43,485 nucleotides of DNA. Source: an uncultured Ignavibacteria bacterium. GTDB taxonomy: Bacteria; Bacteroidota; Ignavibacteria; SZUA-365. Below, piece after piece: positions 8,552 to 19,865 of the stretch. The stretch is from positions 1 through 43,485 of the forward strand of contig CAJXVM010000031.1 in NCBI GenBank assembly GCA_913061095.1, given 5' to 3'. Below the pieces are notes generated by a model that saw only the letters and a list, made by a program, of their open reading frames with translations, ran no database searches and was not told the origin of the DNA. A program made the translations under genes and the position numbers. Position 1 is the stretch's first letter, and the number at the start of each line of letters is the position of its first letter.

Positions 8552-9418
8552 TCAGGCGCTCTCCTCTCCCACGAGCGCGCTGAGCTGATCGGGGGCGAAA
8601 ATGCCCCGCTCGGTGATGAATGCGGTGCAGTAATCGACCGGCGTCCATTCGAAATAGCGGTTCCAGATGTCGAAGCTGTCTCCTTCCTGCCGCTCGAGCA
8701 GCTGCTCGGCCGGTTTATCCTCGACGAGAATATCCTCCCGCAGCTGCGGGGAAAATTTCAGCGAATCGCAGACGACGTACAGCGGGATGTTCAGCTCCCT
8801 GCAGCACATCGCCAGGGGGAACGTACCGGTTTTGTTGAGCAGGTAGCCGTCGGCGCTGATGCTGTCGGCGCCCACGATGGCGAAATCGACGCGAGCCAGT
8901 GCCTCCGCCATGGCGGCATCTGTCATGAGCGTGGCCTGCACCCCTTTGTCCGTCATGTCGCGGATGGTGCGGTGTCCCTCCAGCATCGGACGCGCCTCGA
9001 GCACATAGGCATGCCGGAGCAGTTCATGTTCGTGCAGCCGCCGCAGGGTTGCCAGCACGGTGGAACTGCGGGAAATGGTGACCGCGGACTGCGGTTCGGG
9101 CACCTTTTCCAGGAACAGCGCTGCGATGGTCTCCCCCGACTCGGAGAGGATTTTCTCCAGTGAGGCGATGTATTGGATGGCGTCGGCGTTTTCCTCGCCC
9201 TCGATGAGTTTCGGCAGGAAATCAGACTTGAGGATATGCAGCACGGCATGCAGCGACGGCATGCTGAGCTGCGACTGCTCGAGGAGCGCGAAGCCCTCGC
9301 GCAGCGCATCGACATGGTAGCCGATGGCACAGTTCTCACAGAGCGCCAGGAGCTTGTGGATCAGCTCGGTGGCACCGGAGGTATTATCGTCGGCAAGTTC
9401 CTTGAATTGCTTGAGCAC
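8552..9418 (-). CDS. eIF-2B alpha/beta/delta-like family protein (sugar-phosphate isomerase-like)
   Basis: 288 aa with a GTG start at 9418. The family signature is visible: SRSSTV (116-121), EARPMLEG (141-148), a TLMTDAA segment (163-169), and VGADSISADGYLLNKTGT (182-199). This superfamily includes the eukaryotic eIF2B regulatory subunits, methylthioribose-1-phosphate isomerase (MtnA) and archaeal ribose-1,5-bisphosphate isomerase. In bacteria a translation-factor role is not expected, so an aldose-phosphate isomerase activity is more likely; the substrate cannot be read from sequence. It has its own promoter at 9442-9472 and is followed by the GH18-like gene in the same transcript. That pairing offers no obvious functional link. 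Confidence 0.85.
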   Translation of the reverse strand: MLKQFKELADDNTSGATELIHKLLALCENCAIGYHVDALREGFALLEQSQLSMPSLHAVLHILKSDFLPKLIEGEENADAIQYIASLEKILSESGETIAALFLEKVPEPQSAVTISRSSTVLATLRRLHEHELLRHAYVLEARPMLEGHRTIRDMTDKGVQATLMTDAAMAEALARVDFAIVGADSISADGYLLNKTGTFPLAMCCRELNIPLYVVCDSLKFSPQLREDILVEDKPAEQLLERQEGDSFDIWNRYFEWTPVDYCTAFITERGIFAPDQLSALVGEESA

Positions 9419-9441
9419 GTGGATTCAGACTGTTGTGCCTG

Positions 9442-9472
9442 AGAAAATAGGGGGAATGCGGGCGGGATGCAA
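9442..9472 (-). promoter_or_regulatory. Promoter for the eIF-2B-like/GH18-like operon
   Basis: Minus strand: TTG (9470-9472), 20 bases, TATTTTCT (9442-9449). The predicted start lies about 18 nt upstream of the GTG start at 9418. Confidence 0.5.
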
Positions 9473-9507
9473 ACCGGAAGGGAGCAGGAGTACGATCCTC
9501 GCGTCCC

Positions 9508-9545
9508 AAACAAAACAGCCCGGACGTGCAGACACATCCGGGCTT
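9508..9545 (-). terminator. Rho-independent terminator downstream of the KamA-family gene
   Basis: On the minus strand, the stem AGCCCGGA / TCCGGGCT (arms 9537-9544 and 9517-9524) with a 12-base loop is followed by TGTTTTGTTT. It begins 27 bases after the stop codon at 9572 and separates this gene from the eIF-2B-like operon promoter. Confidence 0.85.
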
Positions 9546-9571
9546 GAAAAGGAGCCAAAAATCGACCGAAT

Positions 9572-10972
9572 CTACGCCGCGTCGACTTCCTTCATTTTTT
9601 CGTCCGTCATGCGGGCGAGTTCATCCTCGAAGAAGAATTTCTCCTGTCCGAAGGCCGGTTTCAGGTGATGCAGCCAGGACGCTTCCTCGTCGTACTTCGC
9701 GAAGAAGGGGCGCCCGACCCAGTCGGGATTGCGGCCCTGCAGGAAGCGCAGCGCCAGCACCTTCTCGCCGTTGACTTCGCTCATGCCGGTGACCTCGACC
9801 TTGCCGGGGGTGGCCGACATCGACGGGCCGCGCACCGTGCGCGCCAGTCCATTCACGTGACGGAAAGCCTCGCGGAAAATCTTTGTTGCCTTGACGAGCG
9901 GGATTTTGAAATAATGCTCGGCACCCGTGTCGCGCTCAACAAACATGTAGTACGGAATGATGCCGAGACGCACCTGCTCGCGCCACATCAGCTCCCAGAC
10001 GCCGGCGGAGTCGTTGATATGCGCCAGTACGGGCGACTGGCTGCGGATCACCGCGCCGGTGTCGCGGATGCGGCGCACCGCTTCCCGAGCGAGCGAGGTT
10101 TCCAGCTCTCTGTGATGATTGTAATGCGCCATGACGGCCACCGAGCGTCCGGAAGCGATGATGCGCTCGAACATGCGCAGCAGATCGTCGGCGTCGGGAT
10201 CGTTCACAAAACGCTGCGGCCAGTAGGCCATTGATTTCGTACCGAAACGGATGGTCTGAAGATGCTCGAGTGCGGGATCGAGCAGCGGCTCGACGTACTG
10301 CTCGAGCTTGTGCGTCTTCATGACCATGGGATCGCCGCCGGTGAAAAGCACGTTGGTCACCTCCGGATGGCGGCGGATGTACTCTTTCAGCTGGCTCGCC
10401 TCCTTCGCGGCGAAACGCAGATCGCTCATACCCACGAACTGCGCCCAGCGGAAGCAGAACGTGCAGTAGGAGTGACAGGTCTGTCCCGCGGCGGGGAAAA
10501 ACAGCACCGTCTCGCGGTACTTGTGCTGCAGCCCGGGCAGCACCTCGCCGTCCAGCGTCGGGACGTTCAGCGTCGTCTGTCCCGCCGGATGCGGGTTCAG
10601 CTCGAGGCGGATGCGGTTGGCCTCTTCCTTGATGTCCTTGCGCGGTGCGTCGTTTTTCAGCAGCGCAGCCATGCGGTTGAAATGATCCTCGGTCAGCATG
10701 CCCTTCTGCGGGAAGGTCAGCTGAAAAATGGGATCGTCGGGGATGTCAGACCAGTCGATGAGCTGGTTGACGACGTAGGAATTGACTTTGAAGGGGAGAA
10801 CGCTCGACACGACCTGCATGTCGAAACGAAGTTCGGGGGGGAGTTCGTTGACCTGGGTGATATTCTCGAAGTTCCGTTCCGTGAAGTACGTGAACGGCTC
10901 GGGATCCCGCTGCGTCTTGGGAAAGACGTGCGGCCTTGCCCTGCCAGGCGGAGAAATCGATCTCATGTCCAT
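9572..10972 (-). CDS. KamA-family radical SAM protein (lysine 2,3-aminomutase-like)
   Basis: 466 aa. The radical SAM cluster motif CHSYCTFC has Cys at 166, 170 and 173 (CxxxCxxC), followed by TGGDPMVM (211-218), the SAM-binding GGD-type motif. The family couples a 4Fe-4S cluster, S-adenosylmethionine and PLP to shift an amino group from the alpha to the beta carbon of lysine or a relative. The expected PLP lysine region is SATPGKVEV (386-394, Lys391). It keeps a Lys but lacks the Gly-rich PGGGGK form known from characterised aminomutases, so substrate and even PLP dependence are uncertain. A strong Shine-Dalgarno TAGGAGGAT stands about 5 bases before ATG 10972. The gene is monocistronic, with terminator 9508-9545. 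Confidence 0.85.
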   Translation of the reverse strand: MDMRSISPPGRARPHVFPKTQRDPEPFTYFTERNFENITQVNELPPELRFDMQVVSSVLPFKVNSYVVNQLIDWSDIPDDPIFQLTFPQKGMLTEDHFNRMAALLKNDAPRKDIKEEANRIRLELNPHPAGQTTLNVPTLDGEVLPGLQHKYRETVLFFPAAGQTCHSYCTFCFRWAQFVGMSDLRFAAKEASQLKEYIRRHPEVTNVLFTGGDPMVMKTHKLEQYVEPLLDPALEHLQTIRFGTKSMAYWPQRFVNDPDADDLLRMFERIIASGRSVAVMAHYNHHRELETSLAREAVRRIRDTGAVIRSQSPVLAHINDSAGVWELMWREQVRLGIIPYYMFVERDTGAEHYFKIPLVKATKIFREAFRHVNGLARTVRGPSMSATPGKVEVTGMSEVNGEKVLALRFLQGRNPDWVGRPFFAKYDEEASWLHHLKPAFGQEKFFFEDELARMTDEKMKEVDAA

Positions 10973-11082
10973 GGTATCCTCCTATCGATTCGTATAAAGA
11001 CAACTATCCTGTTAAAGAACTCGCTTCATTCGCTCTTTCGTGCTTCCCTGGAGACTATGTCTGAAAGTGAAGCGTAGCATAG

Positions 11083-11112
11083 ATAAAATACGATTTTGAC
11101 AATATGATGCAA
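11083..11112 (-). promoter_or_regulatory. Possible promoter for the KamA-family gene
   Basis: Minus strand: TTG (11110-11112), 19 bases, TATTTTAT (11083-11090). The spacing is one base shorter than in most other promoters here. The predicted leader is about 105 nt. The rest of the 250-base gap 10973-11222 holds only the hairpin at 11163-11192. Confidence 0.4.
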
Positions 11113-11162
11113 GGGGGAAAGACGTGAGAAGCGTGGAGGATCGGGCGGATCGGGCGAAATGC

Positions 11163-11192
11163 GATAGCCCCACCCGTGAGGGTGGGGCTATC
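11163..11192. terminator. Perfect 13-bp hairpin with GTGA loop after sdhB
   Basis: Perfect stem GATAGCCCCACCC / GGGTGGGGCTATC with loop GTGA at 11176-11179. It begins 30 bases after the sdhB stop. No T-tract follows on the minus strand, so it may be a processing or stability structure rather than a classical terminator. Its core CCCCACCC-GTGA-GGGTGGGG belongs to the same hairpin family as 6873-6982 and 26743-27081. Confidence 0.75.
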
Positions 11193-11222
11193 TGAAACGT
11201 CGATAAGAGCGATTTACCTGAA

Positions 11223-11983
11223 TCAGCGATCCAGCGCCTTCTCCTCCGATAGCGAAGCGCGGAGGAAATCACGGTTCATCAGCGCGATTGATGCGACACT
11301 GATGCCCTTCGGACAGACGGCTTCGCACTCATAGTAATTCGTGCAGTTGCCGAAACCCTCGCGGTCCATCTGCGCGACCATGTTGAGAACGCGCCGCTTC
11401 CGCTCGGTCTGTCCCTGCGGCAGGTACGCGTACTGGGCGACCTTCGCGGAGACAAAAAGCATGGCCGATGCGTTCTTGCAGGCCGCCACGCAGGCGCCGC
11501 AGCCGATGCAAGCCGCATTATCCATCGCGAGATCGGCATCCTTCTTGCTGATGGGAATGGCGTTCGCATCGGGTATGCCACCGGTGTTGGCCGAAACAAA
11601 GCCGCCCGCCTGCATGATGCGGTCGAAGGCGGTGCGGTCGGTCACGAGATCGCGCAGCACGGGGAAGGCCCGCGCGCGGAACGGCTCGACATAAATCTCA
11701 TCGCCATCTTTGAAATGCCGCATGTGCAGCTGGCAGATGGTGGTTTCTTTTTCGGGACCATGCGGAATGCCGTTAATGGTCAGTGAGCAGGCGCCGCAGA
11801 TGCCCTCGCGGCAGTCGTGGTCGAACGCCACCGGTTCCTCCTCGTTGAGGATCAGTTTCTCGTTGAGCACGTCGAGCATTTCGAGGAAAGACATATCCTC
11901 GATGATGCCATCCACTTCGTAGGTGACCATCTTCCCCTTGTCCTGCGTGCTCTTCTGGCGCCAAATGTGCAGTTTGAGTTTCA

Positions 11984-11984
<1 letters not shown>
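11223..11984 (-). CDS. sdhB: Succinate dehydrogenase/fumarate reductase iron-sulfur subunit
   Basis: 253 aa. It carries the electron-transfer clusters between the SdhA flavin and the membrane quinone site. N-terminal 2Fe-2S ligands are Cys58, 63, 66 and 84 (CREGICGAC, then TTICQ). C-terminal ferredoxin-type ligands are [11 protein letters not shown] (159, 162, 165, 169) and [11 protein letters not shown] (214, 220, 224). The start ATG at 11984 shares one base with the sdhA stop (TAATG), so translation is probably coupled. It is the last gene of the sdhCAB operon, and a hairpin follows at 11163-11192. Length and motif order are typical for the B-type enzymes of Bacteroidota and Bacillus. Direction in vivo (succinate oxidation or fumarate reduction) cannot be told from sequence. 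Confidence 0.97.
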
Positions 11985-13896
<1,912 letters not shown>

Positions 13897-13900
<4 letters not shown>

Positions 13901-14598
13901 AGTATTATCACTCCTGCAGGTAGTTCGATCCAACCGAATAACACGCCGATGGGAATGGAAAGGAAGCCCACCATGATGATGCTCGCCACCGTCAGACTCA
14001 GACCGTGGATGAAGGGATTGTACTTCTCGTGATTCACGCCGAGCGTCTGGAACATGCTCTCGATGGCATGAAAGAGGTGGAAGGCGAGCAGGATCATCGC
14101 CGCGATGTACACCAGGGAGATCAGCACGTTGCTGTATCCGAGCACCACCATGGAGTACACGTCATGGCGCCCCATCGCGTCGTACAGTCCGCCGTACGCG
14201 GGATTCGTCGCGTGGATGGTGAAATGCAGCAGATGATAGGTGACGAACAGAAAGATCATGATCCCCGTCCAGATCATCGTGCGCGACGAAAGCGACGCGC
14301 GCACGTATTTCCGCATGGCGTACTGTTCGGGACGGGCGTTGTAGTTTTCCCACTTCAGCTTGATGGAAGTGATGACATGGAGGACCAGCATGATGAACAG
14401 CGCGGCGCGAATGACCCAGAGCAGACCGCCGAGGCCCTGCAGGGTTTCCGCGTAGGTGTTCATGGCATCCTGGCCGAGATACATCTGGAGGTTGCCCGCC
14501 ATGTGACCGAGCAGGAACAGTACGAGGACCAGTCCTGTCGCTGCCATGACGATCTTGCTCAAGATGGATGATGTGAGAAAGCGTACCAGTGCAGCCAT
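13897..14598 (-). CDS. sdhC: Succinate dehydrogenase cytochrome b subunit (five-helix, diheme type)
   Basis: 233 aa with five hydrophobic segments and no separate SdhD gene, the arrangement of type B succinate:quinone oxidoreductases. His residues placed for heme ligation occur in LGHMAGN (His32), [14 protein letters not shown] and [10 protein letters not shown]. The subunit anchors SdhAB in the membrane and passes electrons to or from the quinone, usually menaquinone in this lineage. Start ATG 14598; the promoter is 14729-14759 and the leader about 125 nt. Its stop overlaps the sdhA start by four bases. Confidence 0.95.
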
Positions 14599-14728
14599 AG
14601 TACCTTACGAGTATGTGAAAGATGGTTGATGTCGCATGCCGCGGTAAGCGTTCGGCATGTGCATGTAGGGTGATCCCGCGTTCAAGAAGTTACCGGTAGG
14701 GATATGTGGCAGATCAGTATAACCGTCT

Positions 14729-14759
14729 GAAAAGTAGCAACTTCCTTTCAGGATATCAA
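14729..14759 (-). promoter_or_regulatory. Promoter for the sdhCAB operon
   Basis: Minus strand: TTG (14757-14759), 20 bases, TACTTTTC (14729-14736). It sits in the 187-base gap between the antiporter stop (14786) and sdhC (14598). Confidence 0.6.
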
Positions 14760-14785
14760 CAGCCGGCACTCGGAAAGCGGTTCCG

Positions 14786-16480
14786 TCACGGAAGGGCGGA
14801 ATCCCGTCCCCGGAACGTCGCGTACCCGTCCTCACGCAGGTGCAGCACGCGCTCACGGATTTCCTCCTCGCCGATGCCCAGCCGCGTGAGTGTGCGGGCG
14901 AAAATCTCAATGGCGGTTTCGAATTCTTCGGGAATGACCTCGTCTGCGCCAAGCGCGAACAGTTTCGGCACCTCGGATGTGAAGCGCGTGCGGGCGATGA
15001 CATGCGCAGAGGGATTGAGCGCATTGACGCGCTCGGTGATGCGCCCGGTGGCGGCCGGATCCGAAATGGCGATGACCACGACACGCGCCTCCTTCACGCC
15101 GGCGTGCGCGAGCACGGCATCCTGCGTGGCGTCGCCGAACTGTATCGGCACACCCGCCGCACGTTCCTTCCGCACGGTGTCGGGATTCATCTCGAGAATG
15201 GACACCGGGATGTCGGAGTCCCGCACCGCGAGATAGAGATTCCTCCCGTTGAGCCCGTAGCCCACGATGAGCAGGCCGTCTTTCGCCTCGCCGCCCTTCC
15301 CCTCCGGCTCGCGGCGTTTCGCTCCCAGCACCTCCGCGAGACGCGGGGCGACCGCCATCAGCACCGGCGTCAGCGCCATCGTGAGGATACTGACGGAAAG
15401 AAAAAGCTGGTACATGCCCCCGGAGAGCAGCCCGGCCTCCACTCCCACGCGGGATAGAATGAATGAAAACTCCCCGATCTGGCTGAGGCCCAGTCCCGTA
15501 ATAATCGCCGTGCGCAGCGGGAAGCGCAGCAGCAGCATGGCGCCGCCGGCGAGCACGCTCTTGCCGACGAGCACGGCGAGCGTGAGCAGCACGACGGTGA
15601 CCGGACGCGCGGCGATGGCGGCGGGATCGAGCAGCATGCCGACGGAAACAAAGAAAAAGCTGGTGAACAGGTCCCGGAACGGGATGACGTTGCCGAGCGC
15701 ATGATGGCTGTACTCCGAGTCGGCGATGATCATGCCGGCAAGAAAGGCACCGAGTGCGAGCGACAGTCCGATGCTGGATGTCAGCCACGCCACGAGGAAG
15801 CAGATCGACACGATCGCCAGGAAAAACAGTTCCTTGTCGCGCGTGGCGGCCACCTGATGCAGGAGCTTCGGAATGACGTAGCGCGCGGCCAGCAGCACGA
15901 GCAGCACCGCGCCGGCGCTCTTGGCGAGCAGAATGAGGATCTCTTCTCCGATACTGCCCTGAGCGGCGCCGGCCAGCAGCGGTGTCAGCAGCATCATCGG
16001 CACGATGATGATGTCCTGGAAAATGAGGATGCCGAGGGATGCGCGGCCGTGCGGACTCTCGATCTGCGCGCTGCTCTGCAGTTGCTTGAGGACGATGGCG
16101 GTGGAGCTGAGCGCGGCGAGGAAGCCGGCGAACAGTCCGACCGCCGGAGGAAATCCCATCAGCGCGAAAATGCCGAACGTGGCCGCGATGCTGAGACCGA
16201 CCTGCAGCCCGCCGCCGCCGAGCACCGCCTTTTTCATGCGCAGCAGCTCGCGGATGGACAGCTCGAGTCCGATGGTGAACATCAGCAGGATGACACCGAT
16301 CTCGGCGAGCACTTCCACCTCTTCGATTGCCGTCACCGCGCCAAGACCGTTCGGCCCCGCCAGCACACCGGTGAACAGAAATCCGATAATGGGCGGGATT
16401 TTCAGCCGGTGGAAGATGAATACGACCAGCACGCTGATCGCGAAAATGACGACGATATCTGCGAGGATCGGGAAATGCAT
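14786..16480 (-). CDS. CPA2-family cation:proton antiporter with TrkA-N domain (Kef/YbaL type)
   Basis: 564 aa. About twelve transmembrane segments fill residues 5-390. They include the conserved GLELSIRELL, SSTAIVLK (125-132) and FQDIIIVP (154-161) stretches of the Na+/H+ exchanger fold. A cytoplasmic TrkA-N/RCK_N domain follows (about 410-530), opening with the NAD(H)-binding motif IVGYGLNGRNL. Such proteins exchange K+ or Na+ for H+ under control of nucleotide binding. The RCK_C domain is absent, which matches the YbaL/Kef layout. ATG 16480 is the assumed start. No clear promoter was seen; a dispersed inverted repeat lies just upstream (16519-16613). It runs in the same direction as sdhCAB, which has its own promoter. 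Confidence 0.92.
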   Translation of the reverse strand: MHFPILADIVVIFAISVLVVFIFHRLKIPPIIGFLFTGVLAGPNGLGAVTAIEEVEVLAEIGVILLMFTIGLELSIRELLRMKKAVLGGGGLQVGLSIAATFGIFALMGFPPAVGLFAGFLAALSSTAIVLKQLQSSAQIESPHGRASLGILIFQDIIIVPMMLLTPLLAGAAQGSIGEEILILLAKSAGAVLLVLLAARYVIPKLLHQVAATRDKELFFLAIVSICFLVAWLTSSIGLSLALGAFLAGMIIADSEYSHHALGNVIPFRDLFTSFFFVSVGMLLDPAAIAARPVTVVLLTLAVLVGKSVLAGGAMLLLRFPLRTAIITGLGLSQIGEFSFILSRVGVEAGLLSGGMYQLFLSVSILTMALTPVLMAVAPRLAEVLGAKRREPEGKGGEAKDGLLIVGYGLNGRNLYLAVRDSDIPVSILEMNPDTVRKERAAGVPIQFGDATQDAVLAHAGVKEARVVVIAISDPAATGRITERVNALNPSAHVIARTRFTSEVPKLFALGADEVIPEEFETAIEIFARTLTRLGIGEEEIRERVLHLREDGYATFRGRDSALP

Positions 16481-16518
16481 CAGGATAATACCATTACAGT
16501 GGCAGTGAAATATGCGCG

Positions 16519-16613
16519 AAAGGCAACCACGGATTCAGCAGATTCGGGTGCCAGAGTTCATCTCGTTTCCGTGTGAATCTGTGCAATAATCTGCGAAATC
16601 CGTGGTTGCCTTT
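16519..16613. repeat. Intergenic inverted repeat with CCACGGATT motifs
   Basis: Arms 16519-16544 and 16588-16613 (about 26 bases, one mismatch and one indel) begin AAAGGCAACCACGGATT and end GCAGATT. Between them are relatives of the same word (GTGTGAATCTGTGCAA). It lies between the metalloprotease stop and the antiporter start. Similar ACCACGGATTnCACGGATT intergenic repeats are familiar from many unrelated genomes, so this is probably a member of a dispersed repeat family. Confidence 0.8.
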
Positions 16614-16641
16614 CAATGGCGGCGGCAAAAAGCCGCGGATA

Positions 16642-19600
16642 CTAGCGCATCACATGCAGCACACGCGTCACCGCGCCGCTGTTCGTGGTCAGGCGGTACA
16701 GGTACATGCCCGCCGACAGACCGTCGAGCGAAACGGCGAAGGTATGACGTCCCGCTTCGCGCGTTCCCTCGAACAGCGTGCGCACTTTCTGTCCGAGCGT
16801 GTTGTACAGCACCAGCGAGACGCCGGCGCGGCGCGGCAGCTCGAAGATGATATTGGTGCGCCCGCCCAGCGAGAGGGAAACGGGATTCGGGTAGTTCTGA
16901 TCGAGCAGCAGATGCTGCGGACGCGGAACGTCACCGGTCGAGGTGGTAATAAATCCTTCGCCGAATACCGGGATGGTATCGGGCGAACCGGCGTTGTGAA
17001 TGACGATGAGCTTGCCGTCCATGCGCAGCGCCGCGGTGGGCTCATAGGCGAGCATGAGATCATAGCTCTCACCCGGCGCGACGGTAAACGGCGCACCGTT
17101 TTTCACCGTGACTTCTGACGTCCCGAGAATGGTCGTGGCGGTCACTTCGAGTGACGCCCGGCCCGTGTTCTCAATGCCGAGCGGCTGCTCGGACACTTCA
17201 CCGACCTCGACCCAGCTGAATCCAACACCTTCGAGCGCGTATTCCCTGACAGGCATGTCCTTGATTCTGAACTGCTTCGACTGTCCCAGCGTGGCGGGAT
17301 TGTCGGCATCCGAAATCCGGATGAAGCACTGCTCGGCTTCGATCTCGGGGACACTCCATGTGTAGGATTCCGCGCTCGCATCGAAGCTGCCGGTGATCAG
17401 GCTCCATGCCGATCCGCCGTCAGTGGAATACTCGATTTTCACGCTGTTGAGGCAGTACTGCTTCCACAGGATCTCGTACGTGCCAGCGGCGGGAATCTCT
17501 TCGTTCCAGACCGACGGCGTGAGCACTTCGACGCTCTTGTCAGGAACGATGAGGAAGCGCGTCTTGCTCGTGGTCTTCCCGCAGGAACTGTTGACGTCGA
17601 CCCAGTATGCACCGAAGTCCTCCTCGCTCACGTCGGTGATCACCAGCACGGAGCTGTCAACCTCGAAGGTGCGGTTCTGTCCACCGGTGCTGCGGAAATA
17701 CCACTTGTACGTCAGGTTCGAGCCCTCAGCGACAACTTCAAACATCGCGCTGCCACCGATGCAGGCGGTGTCGTTGACAATATCCTCGACGATGACCGCG
17801 GAGGTGAACACCTTCAGCAGGGCGGGCTCGGATTCGATGGTGCCGCATTCGCCGGTGATGGCGCAGGTGTACTGCGTCAGGTTGTCCCCGATCTCCAGAT
17901 TCTCGAGCTGCAGTTCATCACCGGTCTCGCCCGGGATGGGCACACCGTCTTTCTTCCACTGATAGCTCAGCTCTCCCGCGCCGGTGGCCCGCACGTAGAA
18001 CCATGCGCCTTCGCCAACGCAGACATTCCGCCAGTATACCTGGTCGGTAATGACCGTTCCTTCCTTGATGGAGAAACTGGCCTCCATCTCGTCTTCGAGG
18101 TCGGGATTCTTGTTGTCGATGATACGGACGCGGTAGCTGCTGCCGATCGGGAAATCCGACGGGATGTTCCATTCCCAGACGCGGGTGTTGCGCGTCAGAT
18201 CGTCAACCAGTACGGTGTCCCACGTCGCCCCGTCGTCGGAGGAGAGATAGACGGAAAAGTCATTGTTGCCCTCTGCGGTCCAGCTCAGCTGCAGCGGCAT
18301 GCCGGCACAGACTTCCTCGCCGCCCATCGGCGTGACGAGTTCGAGCGAACGGACAAAGCTGGTGACGTTCATGCAGAGGGCCTTCTCGGCGTTGCCGCGC
18401 ACCAGCGCGCCCGTACGGTCGCGGAACACTTTGTGCACGTTGCTGTTGCCGAAGCGCATATGGCAGTAGCTCATCAGCTCGCCGCCGCCGAGAATCAGGT
18501 GGATGTCGCCGTTGTCGAAGCAGGGCGCCTGGCCGCGTACCGGCTCGGCCTGGTAGCAGGAATCGATCGGAGGATTCCAGACGCAGGCGTGTGTGTGCGG
18601 GGAACCGAAGTTGTGCCCGAGTTCATGCGCCCAGACGCCGGTGTGTCCCTCGATGTTGGAGTTGTTGGAGGAAAGCTTCACAAACGCGTAGCCATGCGTC
18701 TTGCTGCACAGCTGGTTGACCCACGCGAGTCCCTGAGTGACACGCGAGGAGGAAATCGGCTTGCGCGAGATCATTGTGGCCAGTGTGCGGTCCACATCGT
18801 CCATGTTATCGCGCCAGTATTTCGTGAAGGAATCCAGCGCCGCGTCGTCGCTGGCCGGACTGTACGGATCCTCGGTCTCCCAGGTCCGCATGTACGAAAC
18901 CTCGAAGGTCACGGCCACATCGCGCTCGTAAATGGCGGCTACGCCGACCAGCAGTGAGGACACGTAATTCTCGGCATCCGTTACGGTGCCGTAATGCTCA
19001 AAGGCCTCGTAATCGATATCGATGGCGAGTTTCGCCTTGAGCGTATCGAGATCGTCCTCGAGAATGTCGACCTCGGCGGGCATGCCGCGCAGGACGTCAT
19101 CGATGAACAGATCGTCTTCGACCGTGCAGGTAAAGGCGCGCATTTCAGGTGTCGCCTCGAAAATGCTCAGCAGGCGGTCGCCCTGCTGCGGCGCGCCGTT
19201 GAGGCGCGTGCTGAAACTGAATTCCACGCCGTCGCGCAGCACGCTGCCCGTCATGCCGCCGTCCTCGACGGCCATCCAGACGAAGCTGCCTGTTTCGCCG
19301 CCAACCGTGCCGCGGTAGGCGCGCAGATCGGGAAGCGGACGCCGGACTTCCCCGGCTTCCGTCTGCGAGACGACGATGGCGTTGTCACTGAAGAGATCGA
19401 AGGCGCGGAGCCGCAGATCGGCGGTCGTGCCGTCGGGCATGGGGAACTGCGTCAGCAGCAGGTTGTCCGCCGCACGCAGTTTCGAGAAGGATGCCAGCGG
19501 CACCTCCACGGTTGTAACGGACGGCGACTCCACGGCGGGAGCCTTGCGCAATCCGCGTTCACTGACCGGACGAAAGACATCTCCGGCGCGAACGGTGGTG

Positions 19601-19719
19601 AAATCACTGTCGCCCGCGCGCGTCTGCGCGTTGAGGGCAGGTGCGGCAGTCATCATGACACAGAACAGCGCGATGGCGAACTGCCGCGCCTTCTGAGGAA
19701 ACATCGAAGCAAACATCAT
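16642..19719 (-). CDS. Secreted zinc metalloprotease (M12/reprolysin-like) with Ig-like domains and T9SS sorting domain
   Basis: 1025 aa from ATG 19719, which has GAGGT 7 bases upstream; the upstream start at 19824 lacks this and would bury the signal peptide. The signal peptide ends near APALNAQ. A propeptide-like region is followed by the catalytic domain with HELGHNFGSPH at 365-375. This is the metzincin zinc motif HExxHxxGxxH; a Met-turn candidate, LMSYCHM, lies downstream. Then come Ig/PKD-like beta domains, paired Cys residues (CVGEGAWF, YTCAITGEC), and a C-terminal T9SS sorting domain (PNPVSLSLGG...LSAGMYLYRL). Expected to digest extracellular protein after export across the outer membrane. 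A TATCTTTT -7-like box lies at 19788-19795 without a well-spaced -33 partner. Confidence 0.9.
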   Translation of the reverse strand: MMFASMFPQKARQFAIALFCVMMTAAPALNAQTRAGDSDFTTVRAGDVFRPVSERGLRKAPAVESPSVTTVEVPLASFSKLRAADNLLLTQFPMPDGTTADLRLRAFDLFSDNAIVVSQTEAGEVRRPLPDLRAYRGTVGGETGSFVWMAVEDGGMTGSVLRDGVEFSFSTRLNGAPQQGDRLLSIFEATPEMRAFTCTVEDDLFIDDVLRGMPAEVDILEDDLDTLKAKLAIDIDYEAFEHYGTVTDAENYVSSLLVGVAAIYERDVAVTFEVSYMRTWETEDPYSPASDDAALDSFTKYWRDNMDDVDRTLATMISRKPISSSRVTQGLAWVNQLCSKTHGYAFVKLSSNNSNIEGHTGVWAHELGHNFGSPHTHACVWNPPIDSCYQAEPVRGQAPCFDNGDIHLILGGGELMSYCHMRFGNSNVHKVFRDRTGALVRGNAEKALCMNVTSFVRSLELVTPMGGEEVCAGMPLQLSWTAEGNNDFSVYLSSDDGATWDTVLVDDLTRNTRVWEWNIPSDFPIGSSYRVRIIDNKNPDLEDEMEASFSIKEGTVITDQVYWRNVCVGEGAWFYVRATGAGELSYQWKKDGVPIPGETGDELQLENLEIGDNLTQYTCAITGECGTIESEPALLKVFTSAVIVEDIVNDTACIGGSAMFEVVAEGSNLTYKWYFRSTGGQNRTFEVDSSVLVITDVSEEDFGAYWVDVNSSCGKTTSKTRFLIVPDKSVEVLTPSVWNEEIPAAGTYEILWKQYCLNSVKIEYSTDGGSAWSLITGSFDASAESYTWSVPEIEAEQCFIRISDADNPATLGQSKQFRIKDMPVREYALEGVGFSWVEVGEVSEQPLGIENTGRASLEVTATTILGTSEVTVKNGAPFTVAPGESYDLMLAYEPTAALRMDGKLIVIHNAGSPDTIPVFGEGFITTSTGDVPRPQHLLLDQNYPNPVSLSLGGRTNIIFELPRRAGVSLVLYNTLGQKVRTLFEGTREAGRHTFAVSLDGLSAGMYLYRLTTNSGAVTRVLHVMR

Positions 19720-19865
19720 CAACCGTACCTCATCATTGATCGTATTACGGAACCGGGACCGCGGGCCTGCGATCCCAAAGGCAGGAGAAAAGATACACAA
19801 TTTCGCGATATGGAAAGAGTTCAAAAGCGGGTGACGGCGGAGGCCCCTCAGGCGCAGACGAGTCG

